A stretch of 53,525 nt of DNA from an uncultured Chromatiaceae bacterium (GCA_945787735.1 CALZIQ010000006.1:7332-60856), one strand, 5' to 3'; positions 28,743 through 38,208 are shown, counted from the first letter of the stretch. Notes: a model not told the origin generated them from the sequence alone. Translations and numbers: made by a program.

Positions 28743-29138
28743 TTAGTGATCTTCTTCTGAGACCAATTCAGTATAGGCATCCGCATCCATCAGCTCGTCC
28801 AACTCACCCTCTTCAGACAGTTTGACCTGCATAATCCAACCGTCACCGTAAGGATGATGATTCACCAGATCAGGACTGTCGGCCAGTTCTTCGTTGACGG
28901 CAACCACTTCGCCGGTCACCGGGCTATAGACATCTGAGGCCGCCTTGACCGACTCGACCACGGCACACTCTTCACCCACGGACACCGCCGCTCCCACTTC
29001 AGGCACCTCAACGAAAACCATGTCGCCCAACAGCTCTTGGGCATGATCGGTGATACCAATCTTAACCGTACCGTCGCCCTGTACTTCAACCCATTCGTGG
29101 CTCTTGCTGTATTTCAGGTTCGCTGGAATATCGCTCAT
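28743..29138 (-). CDS. gcvH: Glycine cleavage system H protein
   Basis: [42 protein letters not shown]...[25 protein letters not shown]; includes the lipoylation lysine context ESVKAASD. Confidence 0.97.
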   Translation of the reverse strand: MSDIPANLKYSKSHEWVEVQGDGTVKIGITDHAQELLGDMVFVEVPEVGAAVSVGEECAVVESVKAASDVYSPVTGEVVAVNEELADSPDLVNHHPYGDGWIMQVKLSEEGELDELMDADAYTELVSEEDH

Positions 29139-29223
29139 TAGTGGTTCCTCTCTTATAATTTTTCAGAATCTTTATCGCCCCCTCCTTGAATGGGAGAGGA
29201 AATATTCGTGGTTAAAAAGGTTA

Positions 29224-30318
29224 CTAACCCAGTTCGACACAGACTTTACCGTGACGGGCAAACGGCGGCTTGACCACTTTACACGCCAACTGTTTGCCGC
29301 GCACCTCAACCTGGCAGGTCTCGCCCACCTCGGCAGACACCCGCGCCAGCGCGATCGACTTGCCCAGGGTAGGTGAAAATCCTCCGCTGGTGGTTTCACC
29401 CACTGCCGTGCCGTTGAGTGTCACACTTTGATGCGCGCGCAACACACCCTTGTCCTGCAACACCAGACCGACGAACTTGCGCAGCCCGCCTTGTTGGCGC
29501 TGAGCCTCCAAGGCCTCGCGACCCGTAAATTCACGCTCGGCCGGCTCCCAGGCTACGGTCCAGTTCAACCCTGCTTCGAGCGGGCTGATGGTCTCATCCA
29601 TGTCAGAACCGTACAGATTCATACCCGCCTCCAGGCGCAGACTGTCACGCGCACCCAGGCCACAAGGGCGTACGCCCTGTTCGACCAACTTCTGCCACAT
29701 TTCAGATGCCTGACCGGCCGGCACCATAATCTCATAACCATCTTCGCCGGTGTAGCCGGTGCGGGCGATAAACAACTCGTCCGCCTTCATCGCAACAAAG
29801 ATCTTCAATGCGCTCGCCGCCTCGGCCTGCGCCGGACTCATAACGGCACGAGCCTTGTCGCGTGCATTGGGCCCCTGCACGGCGATCATGGCCAAGTCGG
29901 TGCGTTCGGTAATGCTGACATCAAATGCCTGCGCCTGCTGACCGGTCCATTCCAAATCTTTGTCATGGGTGGCAGCGTTTACCACCATGCGGAAATTCTG
30001 ATCATCTAGGTAATAGGTGATCAGATCGTCAATCACCCCGCCATCCGGCTTCAACATGCAGCTATAGAGCGCCTTGCCACTGAGCTTGAGTTTGTCCACG
30101 TCATTGGCCAGCAGCTTCTGCAAAAAGGCTTTGACACCCGGGCCTTGCAGATCCACCACGGTCATGTGGGAAACATCGAACATGCCGGCATCATTACGCA
30201 CAGCGTGATGCTCCTCGAGCTGAGAGCCATAGTTGAGAGGCATATTCCAGCCGGCAAAATCGACCATCTTGCCGCCACAGGCGACGTGCTGATCATACAG
30301 GGGAGTGTTATTCGGCAT
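29224..30318 (-). CDS. gcvT: Glycine cleavage system aminomethyltransferase
   Basis: [48 protein letters not shown]...[16 protein letters not shown]. Confidence 0.97.
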   Translation of the reverse strand: MPNNTPLYDQHVACGGKMVDFAGWNMPLNYGSQLEEHHAVRNDAGMFDVSHMTVVDLQGPGVKAFLQKLLANDVDKLKLSGKALYSCMLKPDGGVIDDLITYYLDDQNFRMVVNAATHDKDLEWTGQQAQAFDVSITERTDLAMIAVQGPNARDKARAVMSPAQAEAASALKIFVAMKADELFIARTGYTGEDGYEIMVPAGQASEMWQKLVEQGVRPCGLGARDSLRLEAGMNLYGSDMDETISPLEAGLNWTVAWEPAEREFTGREALEAQRQQGGLRKFVGLVLQDKGVLRAHQSVTLNGTAVGETTSGGFSPTLGKSIALARVSAEVGETCQVEVRGKQLACKVVKPPFARHGKVCVELG

Positions 30319-31252
30319 GGGTCAGTTCCTTTGATTGTTGTTCTGTTTTGTGATGGCCTGCTTCAGCATGATAGGACGAGCGCACCATCGGGCCCGCCTT
30401 GACCCAAGCAAAACCCATCGCCTTGGCCTCGGCCTCGAATTCATTGAACATTTCAGGCGCAATATATTCTTTCACCGGCAGGTGATAACGGCTTGGACGC
30501 AGGTACTGGCCCAACGAGACGCGAGCCACACCGGCAGCGCGCAAGTCGTGCAGCACAGCCATGACCTCATCTTTGGACTCGCCTAAACCCAGCATCAGGG
30601 CCGACTTGGCCTCGACACCGGTTTGCTTGGCAGCTAGTGCCAACAAATCGAGTGAGCGTGCGTAGCGGGAACCCTTACGCACCTCTTGGTAGAGACTGGG
30701 CACGGTTTCGACATTATGCCCCCAAACCAGCAGACCGCCATCAACGGCTTGACAGATTTTTTCGATGGCATGCGGCTGGTCTTGCTGAAAATCGGGGGTG
30801 AGGATCTCAAGACCAATGTCGGCATTCTCTTGACGCAACAGGCGTAAGGTCTCAGCAAAGATGCCCGCGCCGCCGTCGGCCTGGTCGTCGCGATTGACCG
30901 AGGTGAGTACCACATAACCCAGCCCCATGTTTGCCACCGCCTCGGCGACTCGGCGCGGTTCATCACCATCGAGCCAGGTGGGGCGGCCGGTTTTGACATT
31001 GCAAAAGCCGCAGGCGCGGGTGCAGATATCACCTAGCAGCATGAACGTAGCGGTGCCACGGCTCCAACATTCGGCCCGGTTGGGACAGCGCGCCTCTTCG
31101 CAGACAGTGTTCAGGGCCTGGTTTTTGACCGTGGCGGCAGTCTTGCCATAGGCTGCCTCACCACCCAGCTGCTGGCGAATCCAGCCCGGCATACGGCCAA
31201 CATTGGGTTTGCCGGAATGATCAAAAACAGGAATGTATGCAGTATTCGACAT
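30308..31252 (-). CDS. lipA: Lipoyl synthase
   Basis: [41 protein letters not shown]; both LipA cysteine motifs. Start re-assigned to ATG 31252 ([10 protein letters not shown]); the ORF-track extension to 31516 is the riboswitch leader read through as coding. Confidence 0.95.
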   Translation of the reverse strand: MSNTAYIPVFDHSGKPNVGRMPGWIRQQLGGEAAYGKTAATVKNQALNTVCEEARCPNRAECWSRGTATFMLLGDICTRACGFCNVKTGRPTWLDGDEPRRVAEAVANMGLGYVVLTSVNRDDQADGGAGIFAETLRLLRQENADIGLEILTPDFQQDQPHAIEKICQAVDGGLLVWGHNVETVPSLYQEVRKGSRYARSLDLLALAAKQTGVEAKSALMLGLGESKDEVMAVLHDLRAAGVARVSLGQYLRPSRYHLPVKEYIAPEMFNEFEAEAKAMGFAWVKAGPMVRSSYHAEAGHHKTEQQSKELTHAE

Positions 31253-31281
31253 CTGAATCGCAACCTTATAAAACAAAAAAA

Positions 31282-31315
31282 GGGCGACAGGTAAATGTAC
31301 ATTTACCTGTCGCCC
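31282..31315 (-). terminator. Riboswitch expression-platform terminator (perfect 34-nt palindrome + U7)
   Basis: GGGCGACAGGTAAATGTACATTTACCTGTCGCCC is its own reverse complement; followed on the minus strand by TTTTTTT. Confidence 0.85.
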
Positions 31316-31470
31316 CTCTGTCCGGTCACCTGAGAGTTTATCCCCCTTCGGTGGGCCATAAACGGCCGCTCTCCAGAGCCAACCCCCTGCCACGGTCCTG
31401 AAGCCTGAGCGATTCCGGGCGGGTTGCGCCTTCGGCGGTGCCTGTTTGAAGACACACTCTCCCATGGAGG
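31316..31470 (-). promoter_or_regulatory. Tandem glycine riboswitch (two aptamers) upstream of lipA
   Basis: Minus strand: GGGAGAGTGTGTCTTCAAACAGGCACCGCCGAAGGCGCAACCCGCCCGGAATCGCTCAGGCTTCAGGACCG (aptamer 1), then CTCTGGAGAGCGGCCGTTTATGGCCCACCGAAGGGGGATAAACTCTCAGGTGACCGGACAGAGG (aptamer 2). Matches the GGAGAG / GCCGAAGG / CUCUCAGG / GGACAGAG signature. Confidence 0.93.
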
Positions 31471-31487
31471 GTTCGGGTTGAGACCGA

Positions 31488-31516
31488 ACTATACCGTCTG
31501 AAACATGTAAAACCAA
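31488..31516 (-). promoter_or_regulatory. Candidate sigma70 promoter for the riboswitch transcript
   Basis: Minus strand TTGGTT-17 nt-TATAGT, about 18 nt upstream of the aptamer-1 start. Confidence 0.5.
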
Positions 31517-31526
31517 GTATTGCTAA

Positions 31527-31886
31527 CTATTTGTCAGCATCCACGACCATGCCTCTGGAACGAATGACGCAAATATCTATATACAATTCGGTGAAGGCAG
31601 CGCCTACAATCTGGAGGCAAGTCTCGAATGTATCAACGAAAAAAACACCGAGATTCAATTTTGGACCGATTACTATTCCAGCAACCATTTCAGTCTAGGC
31701 GGCGGCGCGAGCCTCAATTGGGGCGACGATCAATTTGATGAGGGTGAGACACCCGGATTGAATGCAACCTATTTTGTCTCTGCCGCCATAAGCTTAGAGC
31801 TTCAAGCAGAGAGATTCTACGCCAAGCAATCAAACCAGGTGTACGACGAGGATACCGTGGCATTTGCAGTTGCTTTACGATTTTAG
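31527..31886 (+). pseudogene. Start-less 3' remnant of an outer-membrane beta-barrel-like protein
   Basis: Open frame with no ATG in frame: ...HASGTNDANIYIQFGEGSAYNLEASLECINEKNTEIQFWTDYYSSNHFSLGGGASLNWGDDQFDEGETPGLNATYFVSAAISLELQAERFYAKQSNQVYDEDTVAFAVALRF*; alternating-hydrophobic strands and C-terminal Phe. Absent from the ORF track. Confidence 0.5.
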
Positions 31887-31903
31887 AAAGCGTGATACCG
31901 CCA

Positions 31904-32455
31904 CTAATAAATCACCACTCGGGTGCCTATATCCACCCAAAGGGCCAATTGGTCGACCTGTTCATCTGTCAGTGCGACACAGCCTTCAGTCCAATTGAGG
32001 GTTTTGTGCATTTTGGGGTCTTTGTTGCCCAGGCCGTGAATGCCGATGTAGCCACCCAGCGGAGTGTCTTGAGGTGGGGTTTGTCCCTGAGAGAGAGCCT
32101 GCCTGATATCCAGGAAAGTATCAAAATCAATTTTGCCGTCCTGAAAAGCACGCCAAGCATAGTCCAGGTTGGGGTAATCCAAACCAAAAAAGAGATGAAA
32201 CTTACTGTTGGGGTTGATCCAGCCGATCTGAAAGGTCCCCTTCGGGGTACGGCCGTCGCCCTGAAAACGCATGTCGGCAGTACCACCATAACCGACAGAA
32301 ATTCCGCCGAACACCTTCACCACCTGCTTGCCTTGCATTACTGATATGGCTTGGCTCTGAGTATCCACCATGATCCAGGCCTCCTCATTACCACGTGCCT
32401 GCACCTGCCCAACGGACAAGACTATAATCATCAACAGACCAAGAAACCGATTCAT
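31904..32455 (-). CDS. Exported L,D-transpeptidase (YkuD) family protein, short form
   Basis: Signal peptide; IGIHGLGNKDPKMHKTLNWTEGCVALTDEQVDQL (HxG...TxGC YkuD motif). Confidence 0.85.
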   Translation of the reverse strand: MNRFLGLLMIIVLSVGQVQARGNEEAWIMVDTQSQAISVMQGKQVVKVFGGISVGYGGTADMRFQGDGRTPKGTFQIGWINPNSKFHLFFGLDYPNLDYAWRAFQDGKIDFDTFLDIRQALSQGQTPPQDTPLGGYIGIHGLGNKDPKMHKTLNWTEGCVALTDEQVDQLALWVDIGTRVVIY

Positions 32456-32594
32456 GCGCTTAAGAAACCTTTATTTGCATTTGTGGACTTGATTCACTGA
32501 CACCCGGCACTAAAATGAACTAATTTTGCGCTAAGCATCTACTATAGAATATCGTCACGAATCTGAGCATAGTTTAGCTTAGAGCAAAATCTCC

Positions 32595-33890
32595 ATGTCA
32601 AAACCATATAAAGGCAATACTTTGATCAGGGCCACCCCCAAAATGCGTCAAAATAAACTTGTCAGAATTTCTCTGATGGCAATTTTTTTCTATTTTAATC
32701 AGTCGGTTGCCGCAACATTTCCACTGCCTCCAGTAGGAGAGCATATCGTTGGCGAATTGCAGTCCGTTCAGGCCAGCCGGGATGAGACCCTGCTCGACAT
32801 GGCCTTACGTTACGATTTGGGCCACGAAGAGATCGTCGCTGCTAATCCGGATATTGATCGCTGGCTGCCGCGGAACGGCGCCTGGGTAACACTGCCAACG
32901 CAATTTATTCTGCCGGATGCGCCGCGCAAAGGTATTGTTATCAACTTGCCTGAAATGCGGCTCTATTACTATCCCGAGCCAAAACCAGGGGAACAGGCCG
33001 TCGTAATTACCCACCCGATTAGCATCGGCAGCGAGGGGCGCAATCTGCCCATGGGTCTCAGCCAAATTAGCGAAAAACGCATAAAACCATCGTGGCGAGT
33101 ACCAAAGTCAATCCGCGCCGAACACGAAAAGGAGGGCGACCCTCTACCAGCTGTCGTGCCCCCAGGCCCGGACAATCCACTGGGAGAGTTTTCCATGCGC
33201 CTGGGCTCATCGTCCTACCTGATTCACGGCACCAACCGCACCTTCAGTATCGGCATGCGCGTTAGCCATGGTTGCATTCGCCTCTATCCGGATGACATCG
33301 CATCACTCTTTCCGCAGGTACCCTCAGGCACAGCGGTTAATATCATCAATCAGCCGTTTAAGGCCGGCTGGCTGGCAGATGAACTCTATGTCGAGGCCCA
33401 CGCACCCTTGCGTGAAGATAAATTTGCACCCAACTCGAGCCACAGCACAGAAATGGTCTCAGCCGTGATCAAGGCCAGCCATGTTGTGATGGACGAAATG
33501 ACGTGGGAGATGACGCGCCTGGCAGCAGAACAACGTCAAGGAGTGCCTACCAAGATCCTGGCTACAACACATGGCGAGTCACTGCTTCGCACAACAGCAA
33601 ATCAACGTCCTGATCTCATTCCAGGTGACACTTGGTGGCTACAGGCCGGCGCCTTTCAGCAAGTTGATAACGCTAAATTCAGCACCCTACAACTCGGACA
33701 ATTACCACCCCAACTAAATGCAAACCTTGTCAGTAATGGCCGACTATGCCGGATCGTGATCGGTCCCTTTGCAGAACGCAACGAGGCACTCAAATTCGGC
33801 AAAGACATGCAAAGCGATAAAGAGACCAACAGTTTTTTACTGCACGGCAGCAGCCTGAACGGCTACCGTTTCTGCCAGTCCGAGCTATAG
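32595..33890 (+). CDS. Exported L,D-transpeptidase (ErfK/YbiS/YcfS/YnhG type) with LysM-like N-terminus and SPOR-like C-terminus
   Basis: DETLLDMALRYDLGHEEIVAANPDIDRWLPRNGAWVTLPTQFILPDAPRKGIVINLPEMRLYYYP...YLIHGTNRTFSIGMRVSHGCIRLYPDDI; C-terminal WWLQAGAFQQVDNAKFSTLQL...CRIVIGPFAERNEALKF. Confidence 0.9.
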   Translation: MSKPYKGNTLIRATPKMRQNKLVRISLMAIFFYFNQSVAATFPLPPVGEHIVGELQSVQASRDETLLDMALRYDLGHEEIVAANPDIDRWLPRNGAWVTLPTQFILPDAPRKGIVINLPEMRLYYYPEPKPGEQAVVITHPISIGSEGRNLPMGLSQISEKRIKPSWRVPKSIRAEHEKEGDPLPAVVPPGPDNPLGEFSMRLGSSSYLIHGTNRTFSIGMRVSHGCIRLYPDDIASLFPQVPSGTAVNIINQPFKAGWLADELYVEAHAPLREDKFAPNSSHSTEMVSAVIKASHVVMDEMTWEMTRLAAEQRQGVPTKILATTHGESLLRTTANQRPDLIPGDTWWLQAGAFQQVDNAKFSTLQLGQLPPQLNANLVSNGRLCRIVIGPFAERNEALKFGKDMQSDKETNSFLLHGSSLNGYRFCQSEL

Positions 33891-33897
33891 AACGAAA

Positions 33898-33925
33898 AAG
33901 GCCGGCATGTTTCCATACCGGCCTT
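33898..33925. terminator. Bidirectional terminator between L,D-transpeptidase and Lpp-like gene
   Basis: AAGGCCGGCATG-TTTC-CATACCGGCCTT (one mismatch). Confidence 0.65.
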
Positions 33926-33947
33926 CCTCAACAACTTAAGCGACTGA

Positions 33948-34277
33948 CTATTTGCTCATGCTCTTTTTGAACATACGCTCGGTCTTTTCAGCTGTTTCAT
34001 CGGCTGTAGCCTTGGCATCCGCAGCCGTTTGTTGAGCATCACCCGCCATACGTTTTGCATCGTTGGCAGTTGACTGGGCGCGATCCGCAGCGCTCTTGGC
34101 ATCCTGAGCAGAGGCATTGGAGTCCATCGCCATTTGCTTGGCTTCTTCAGCGGTAGCAATCGCTGCATCCACATCACCGCGGAGCTGGTCGAGATCTTCC
34201 GTGCTAACGCTGGCACAGCCCGCCATTCCGATTACCAGTGTAGAAACTAACACCCCGTGTACGATCTTGTTTTTCAT
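33948..34277 (-). CDS. Lpp/OprI-type (alanine-zipper, Braun-like) outer-membrane lipoprotein
   Basis: Lipobox VIGMAGC; Ala-rich heptad coiled coil (AEEAKQMAMDSNASAQDAKSAADRAQSTANDAKRMAGDAQQTAADAKATADETAEK); C-terminal Lys (KSMSK). Confidence 0.82.
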   Translation of the reverse strand: MKNKIVHGVLVSTLVIGMAGCASVSTEDLDQLRGDVDAAIATAEEAKQMAMDSNASAQDAKSAADRAQSTANDAKRMAGDAQQTAADAKATADETAEKTERMFKKSMSK

Positions 34278-34422
34278 TTTGTCATCTCCTTGAGACAGAA
34301 AAATTAGGAAGAAGGAAAATCACGCTCCGCCCTTCCCATGCGACGGCGGGCACACTCTACACCTGCACCCCAACAGACACAAGTATAGTAACGTAATTCT
34401 TTTTTACAAAACCAAAAGAAAA

Positions 34423-35991
34423 TCAACGCCGCACAGCGTGACTACGCATCATGATCCACAAGGCCGGCAGCGTACCGACAACGAGTACCAATGCCGAAGG
34501 TGCGGCCAACTCCAACATCTCTTCACTGGCTTCAATCCAAATGCGAATCGGCAGCGTATCAAACCCGACCGGACGCAACATCAACGTAGCAGGCAACTCT
34601 TTCAACACATCGATAAATACAAGCACCCATGCGGTGATCATGCCATTGCGAATCATGGGCAGGATGACACGCCAAAGATTTTGTAGCGGACCAGCACCAT
34701 GAATCCGGCCGGCCTGCTCAACCGATGGGGTCAGCTGCTGCAAGGCCGCCTCCTGCGACTGAATTGCCAGCGGCAGAAAGCGCACCACCAAAGCCATGAT
34801 CAGCGCAGCGAAACCGCCATATAGATTTGGCATCAGTGCAATTACAAAGGCAATCACCCCCAAAGCCACCACTGGACCAGGCAACACAAAACCGATACTG
34901 GAAAGCTGAACATAGCTATTGCTCAGCCAACTGCGCACACGACTGTTGAACAGCCCAATAGGTAGGGCGACGATCACCGCAACCGTCGCCGCGCTGAATG
35001 AGACGATACCGGTGTTGAAGGCATAACCCCAGAACTTGGCATCAATCAAATCCTTGATCAAGGCATCATAACTCCAAACCAACATCCAGCTGACTGGAAT
35101 AATAAAAGCAAACAACGCCACCAAACCCAACCATGACCAGATCAACAACATCTCGCCACGGCTTGCCTGTTTGCGACTGATAAATCGACTCTGGGCACCG
35201 GCATAATAACGCTGCTGGCGACGGAAAAAACGTTCCAGCACCAGAAACGCCAAACTCATGCTGACCAGGATTAAACTCAGGCCCGCGGCAGCCTGATAAT
35301 CAAAACGGCCGCTCATTTGCAAATAGATACTCAGGGTAAAGGTCTGGTAACGCAGCATGGATACGGCGCCAAAATCAGACAGGGTATGCAACACCACCAC
35401 AACCAGACCGGCTGCCAGCGCCGGGCGCATCAATGGCAGCGTCACGCGTAGAAAGATCTCCCGCCGACTAGCACCATGAATACGTGCCGCCTCCTCAAGG
35501 CTGCTGCGCGAATTCATCAGACTGCTGTAGCTCAGCAAGAAAACATAAGAAAATGTTGCCAGCGACAGCATTACCGCCGCGCCACCAAGGCCATAGATAT
35601 TGATCACCGCCCCCTCGCCGGCAATTAGCTGCCAAACTCGGCCAAGCCAACCGTCGGGCTCCAGCAACACAGTGTAGATGTGGGCAAAGACATAGGTGGG
35701 AATGGTCAGTGGCATCACCAGCAACCAAATTGCCGCCTTGCGGCCGACAAACTCACGCCGCGCCGCCAGCCAGGCACTCGGCACCGCCAGTACCAAACAG
35801 AGCAACCCAACCAACAAGGCCAAGGACAGAGTATTGCCCATCAACTCGGGCAGACGGCTGCTCCACAAACCCGCCCACTTGCTGGCCGACAACTGCAGAC
35901 TGTTATAGATTACAAACAGCAACGGGATCGTCGCAGTCAACACGACGATCCCGGCCATAGAACCCAGTGATCCAACCCTTGTTTTAGTCAT
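34423..35991 (-). CDS. fbpB: Iron(III) ABC transporter permease (FbpB/SfuB family, two permease domains)
   Basis: EEAARIHGASRREIFLRVTLPLMRPALAAGLVVVVLHTLSDFGAVSMLRYQTFTLSIY and AGRIHGAGPLQNLWRVILPMIRNGMITAWVLVFIDVLKELPATLMLRPVGFDTLPIRIW. Confidence 0.9.
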   Translation of the reverse strand: MTKTRVGSLGSMAGIVVLTATIPLLFVIYNSLQLSASKWAGLWSSRLPELMGNTLSLALLVGLLCLVLAVPSAWLAARREFVGRKAAIWLLVMPLTIPTYVFAHIYTVLLEPDGWLGRVWQLIAGEGAVINIYGLGGAAVMLSLATFSYVFLLSYSSLMNSRSSLEEAARIHGASRREIFLRVTLPLMRPALAAGLVVVVLHTLSDFGAVSMLRYQTFTLSIYLQMSGRFDYQAAAGLSLILVSMSLAFLVLERFFRRQQRYYAGAQSRFISRKQASRGEMLLIWSWLGLVALFAFIIPVSWMLVWSYDALIKDLIDAKFWGYAFNTGIVSFSAATVAVIVALPIGLFNSRVRSWLSNSYVQLSSIGFVLPGPVVALGVIAFVIALMPNLYGGFAALIMALVVRFLPLAIQSQEAALQQLTPSVEQAGRIHGAGPLQNLWRVILPMIRNGMITAWVLVFIDVLKELPATLMLRPVGFDTLPIRIWIEASEEMLELAAPSALVLVVGTLPALWIMMRSHAVRR

Positions 35992-36057
35992 TCATGCGAC
36001 TTTATTTACAAACTTGATGGATCTCCTGCAAACACCGCTCCAAGCGTTTATTTGCCA

Positions 36058-37065
36058 CTAAGGCATGCCCACCTTTTCAATCAAATCTATGGTGGCATCG
36101 CGCCTTTCTCCCAACTTGGCCATGGGCACATCTGCAACCTTATAGCTGCCTGCAACAGGCACCTCTGCCGCAGCATTCACGCCTGGCACGGTGGGATATT
36201 CACGGTTCATCTCAGCAAAAATCTTCTGCCCTTCGGTGGAGACAACAAACTCGACAAACTTCTGCGCCAGTGCCTGTTGCTTGCTGTGTTTGTTCACCGC
36301 AACCCCGGCTACGTTCCAGGCCACACCCATGCCTTCCTGATCGGGCAAACGGATCTCGATAGATGCATCGGGATGCTCGGCAAAATGACGATATATATAG
36401 TAGTGATTCACCAGACCGATATCTTTCTGACCATTCGCTACCGCCTTAACAATCTTGCTGTGTTTGTTAAAGACTTGACCGTCGACGTTGGCCTTCATGC
36501 CCTCCAGCCAGGATTCGGTCTTTTCTTCACCGGCCTTTTCCATATATACCGTTACGCCAGCGATATAACTTTCGTTGGCACTTGTCGTGATCCCAAGACG
36601 GCCTTTCAGACGCACATCGGCAAGATCAAAAACGGACTTGACCCAATCCAGATCCTTGGCGTTTTTGTTCAGCACCAGCACCCGAGCCCGAGCCGATAAG
36701 CCAACCCAGCTGTTGTCCGCTGCACGCAGATTGGCAGGAACCTCATTCACCAGCGAACCCGGCAGAGGCTGGAACAAACCGAGTTCACTGCCCTTTTGTA
36801 GGTTGCCAGCATCGTTACTCAAAAACAGGTCGGCCTGGGTGCGTTTACCTTCTATCTGCATCTTGTTTAGCAACGCAGTCGACTCGCCCGAATGCAGCAG
36901 CACTTTGATGCCAGTCCGCTCGGTAAATTTCTCCACCACCGGCTCGACAAACTTATCCTTACGGCCGGAATAGATCACCAGTTCCTCTGCAGCCCAACTG
37001 AAGCTGGACACCAATACGGTTGCCATACCGGCCATCAAGGCCAAAATTCGTTTACGATTTATCAT
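36058..37065 (-). CDS. fbpA: Iron(III) ABC transporter periplasmic substrate-binding protein (FbpA/IdiA family)
   Basis: Signal peptide; EELVIYSGRKDKFVEPVVEKFTERTGIKVLLHSGESTALLNKMQIEGKRTQADLFLSNDAGNLQKGSELGLFQPL. Confidence 0.9.
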   Translation of the reverse strand: MINRKRILALMAGMATVLVSSFSWAAEELVIYSGRKDKFVEPVVEKFTERTGIKVLLHSGESTALLNKMQIEGKRTQADLFLSNDAGNLQKGSELGLFQPLPGSLVNEVPANLRAADNSWVGLSARARVLVLNKNAKDLDWVKSVFDLADVRLKGRLGITTSANESYIAGVTVYMEKAGEEKTESWLEGMKANVDGQVFNKHSKIVKAVANGQKDIGLVNHYYIYRHFAEHPDASIEIRLPDQEGMGVAWNVAGVAVNKHSKQQALAQKFVEFVVSTEGQKIFAEMNREYPTVPGVNAAAEVPVAGSYKVADVPMAKLGERRDATIDLIEKVGMP

Positions 37066-37099
37066 CTCAATTTACCCTATAAGAAGTCAGGACTAAATT

Positions 37100-37118
37100 A
37101 ATGATAATCATTCTCATT
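37100..37118. promoter_or_regulatory. Fur box upstream of fbpA
   Basis: AATGATAATCATTCTCATT closely matches the Fur consensus GATAATGATAATCATTATC. Confidence 0.85.
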
Positions 37119-37509
37119 AGCGATTGCAATACCCAAATGTGATTTTTTTCGGCCCCCGGGTCGAATGATTTAACACGCTGTACTGCCAGCTATCACAAAA
37201 TAAACAACCTCCAATCAGCCAGGCAAACAGCAAGGCCACTTCTTTCCGCGGCCTACTGGCCACAGACTGCAGCGCCTTCATCTTTGAGGTCAACATCTAC
37301 ATCGACACCGTTAAAAAGCATGGTCGGGATCAGACTACTGTTGCCAACTGCGATCCGAATCACACGACAAGAACGAATATAAGCAGCGTAAATACACCCT
37401 AAACCTGCGCGTGACTAAATTGTGATATTTGCGCCATGGCGGCGTGAACTCCTTACGCTCAAATAGACCCTGCATTTGAACTCATTAATCAAACCACAGG
37501 GAGAACATC

Positions 37510-38208
37510 ATGAAAAAACCAATTGCAGCCTTAGCTGCCTTCACTGCCTTAAGCACCAGCCCGGTGATGGCACAAGACCTGGACATTAAAGTCACCAATC
37601 TCACCAATGGCATCTACTTCACCCCACTGCTGGTGGCTGCCCATAGCGACAGCAGCCATCTGTTTATGGAAGGCAGCGCCGCCTCCGCCAGCCTGCAGGC
37701 CATGGCTGAAGGGGGAGAGATCTCGGGTTTATCAACTGATATCCAGGCGCTGGGGGGAAGTGTCGTGGAGAACCCAGCTGGCGGCCTGCTGGCACCCGGT
37801 GCACAAACCAGCTTTGATTTGATGAGCGACGCTGGCAATACCCGCTTGTCGCTCGGCGCCATGATGCTGCCCACCAATGATGGTTTTGTCGGCGCCAACA
37901 GCATTGAGATTCCCAGCGCCAAGGGCACTTACACTTTTTATCTCAACGCCTATGACGCCGGCACCGAAGCCAATGATGAATTGATCACCGGCGGAGGCGA
38001 CCCAGGCGTAGCGGGCATCCCCGCTGACCCGGGTGGTAATGCTGGTACAGGCGGCACAGGCGTAGCCGCGGCAGATAACAACACCACTGTCCACATCCAT
38101 CGCGGTAACCAGGGTGACAGCAATGCCTCCGGCGGCGCCAGTGATCTCAACAACACAGTACACCGCTGGCTCAACCCAGTGGCGGAACTCGTGATTACCG
38201 TCAACTAA
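37510..38208 (+). CDS. Exported spondin-domain protein
   Basis: Signal peptide; DIKVTNLTNGIYFTPLLVAAHSDSSHLFMEGSAASASLQAMAEGG...LSLGAMMLPTNDGFVGANSIEIP...YDAGTEANDE. Confidence 0.75.
   Translation: MKKPIAALAAFTALSTSPVMAQDLDIKVTNLTNGIYFTPLLVAAHSDSSHLFMEGSAASASLQAMAEGGEISGLSTDIQALGGSVVENPAGGLLAPGAQTSFDLMSDAGNTRLSLGAMMLPTNDGFVGANSIEIPSAKGTYTFYLNAYDAGTEANDELITGGGDPGVAGIPADPGGNAGTGGTGVAAADNNTTVHIHRGNQGDSNASGGASDLNNTVHRWLNPVAELVITVN

Noticed and set aside
33948-34277. Repetitive Ala/Asp-rich tract considered as a tandem DNA repeat or CRISPR-like array
   Set aside because: Periodicity is explained by the heptad coiled coil of the Lpp-like lipoprotein; no conserved DNA repeat-spacer structure.
36052-36699. 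215-aa plus-strand ORF opposite fbpA
   Set aside because: Shadow ORF opposite a well-conserved substrate-binding protein.
37165-37430. Weak open stretches on both strands in the fbpA-spondin intergenic region (for example minus-strand ...SLIPTMLFNGVDVDVDLKDEGAAVCGQ*)
   Set aside because: No in-frame start, short, and no recognisable family; may be decayed sequence but unsupported.
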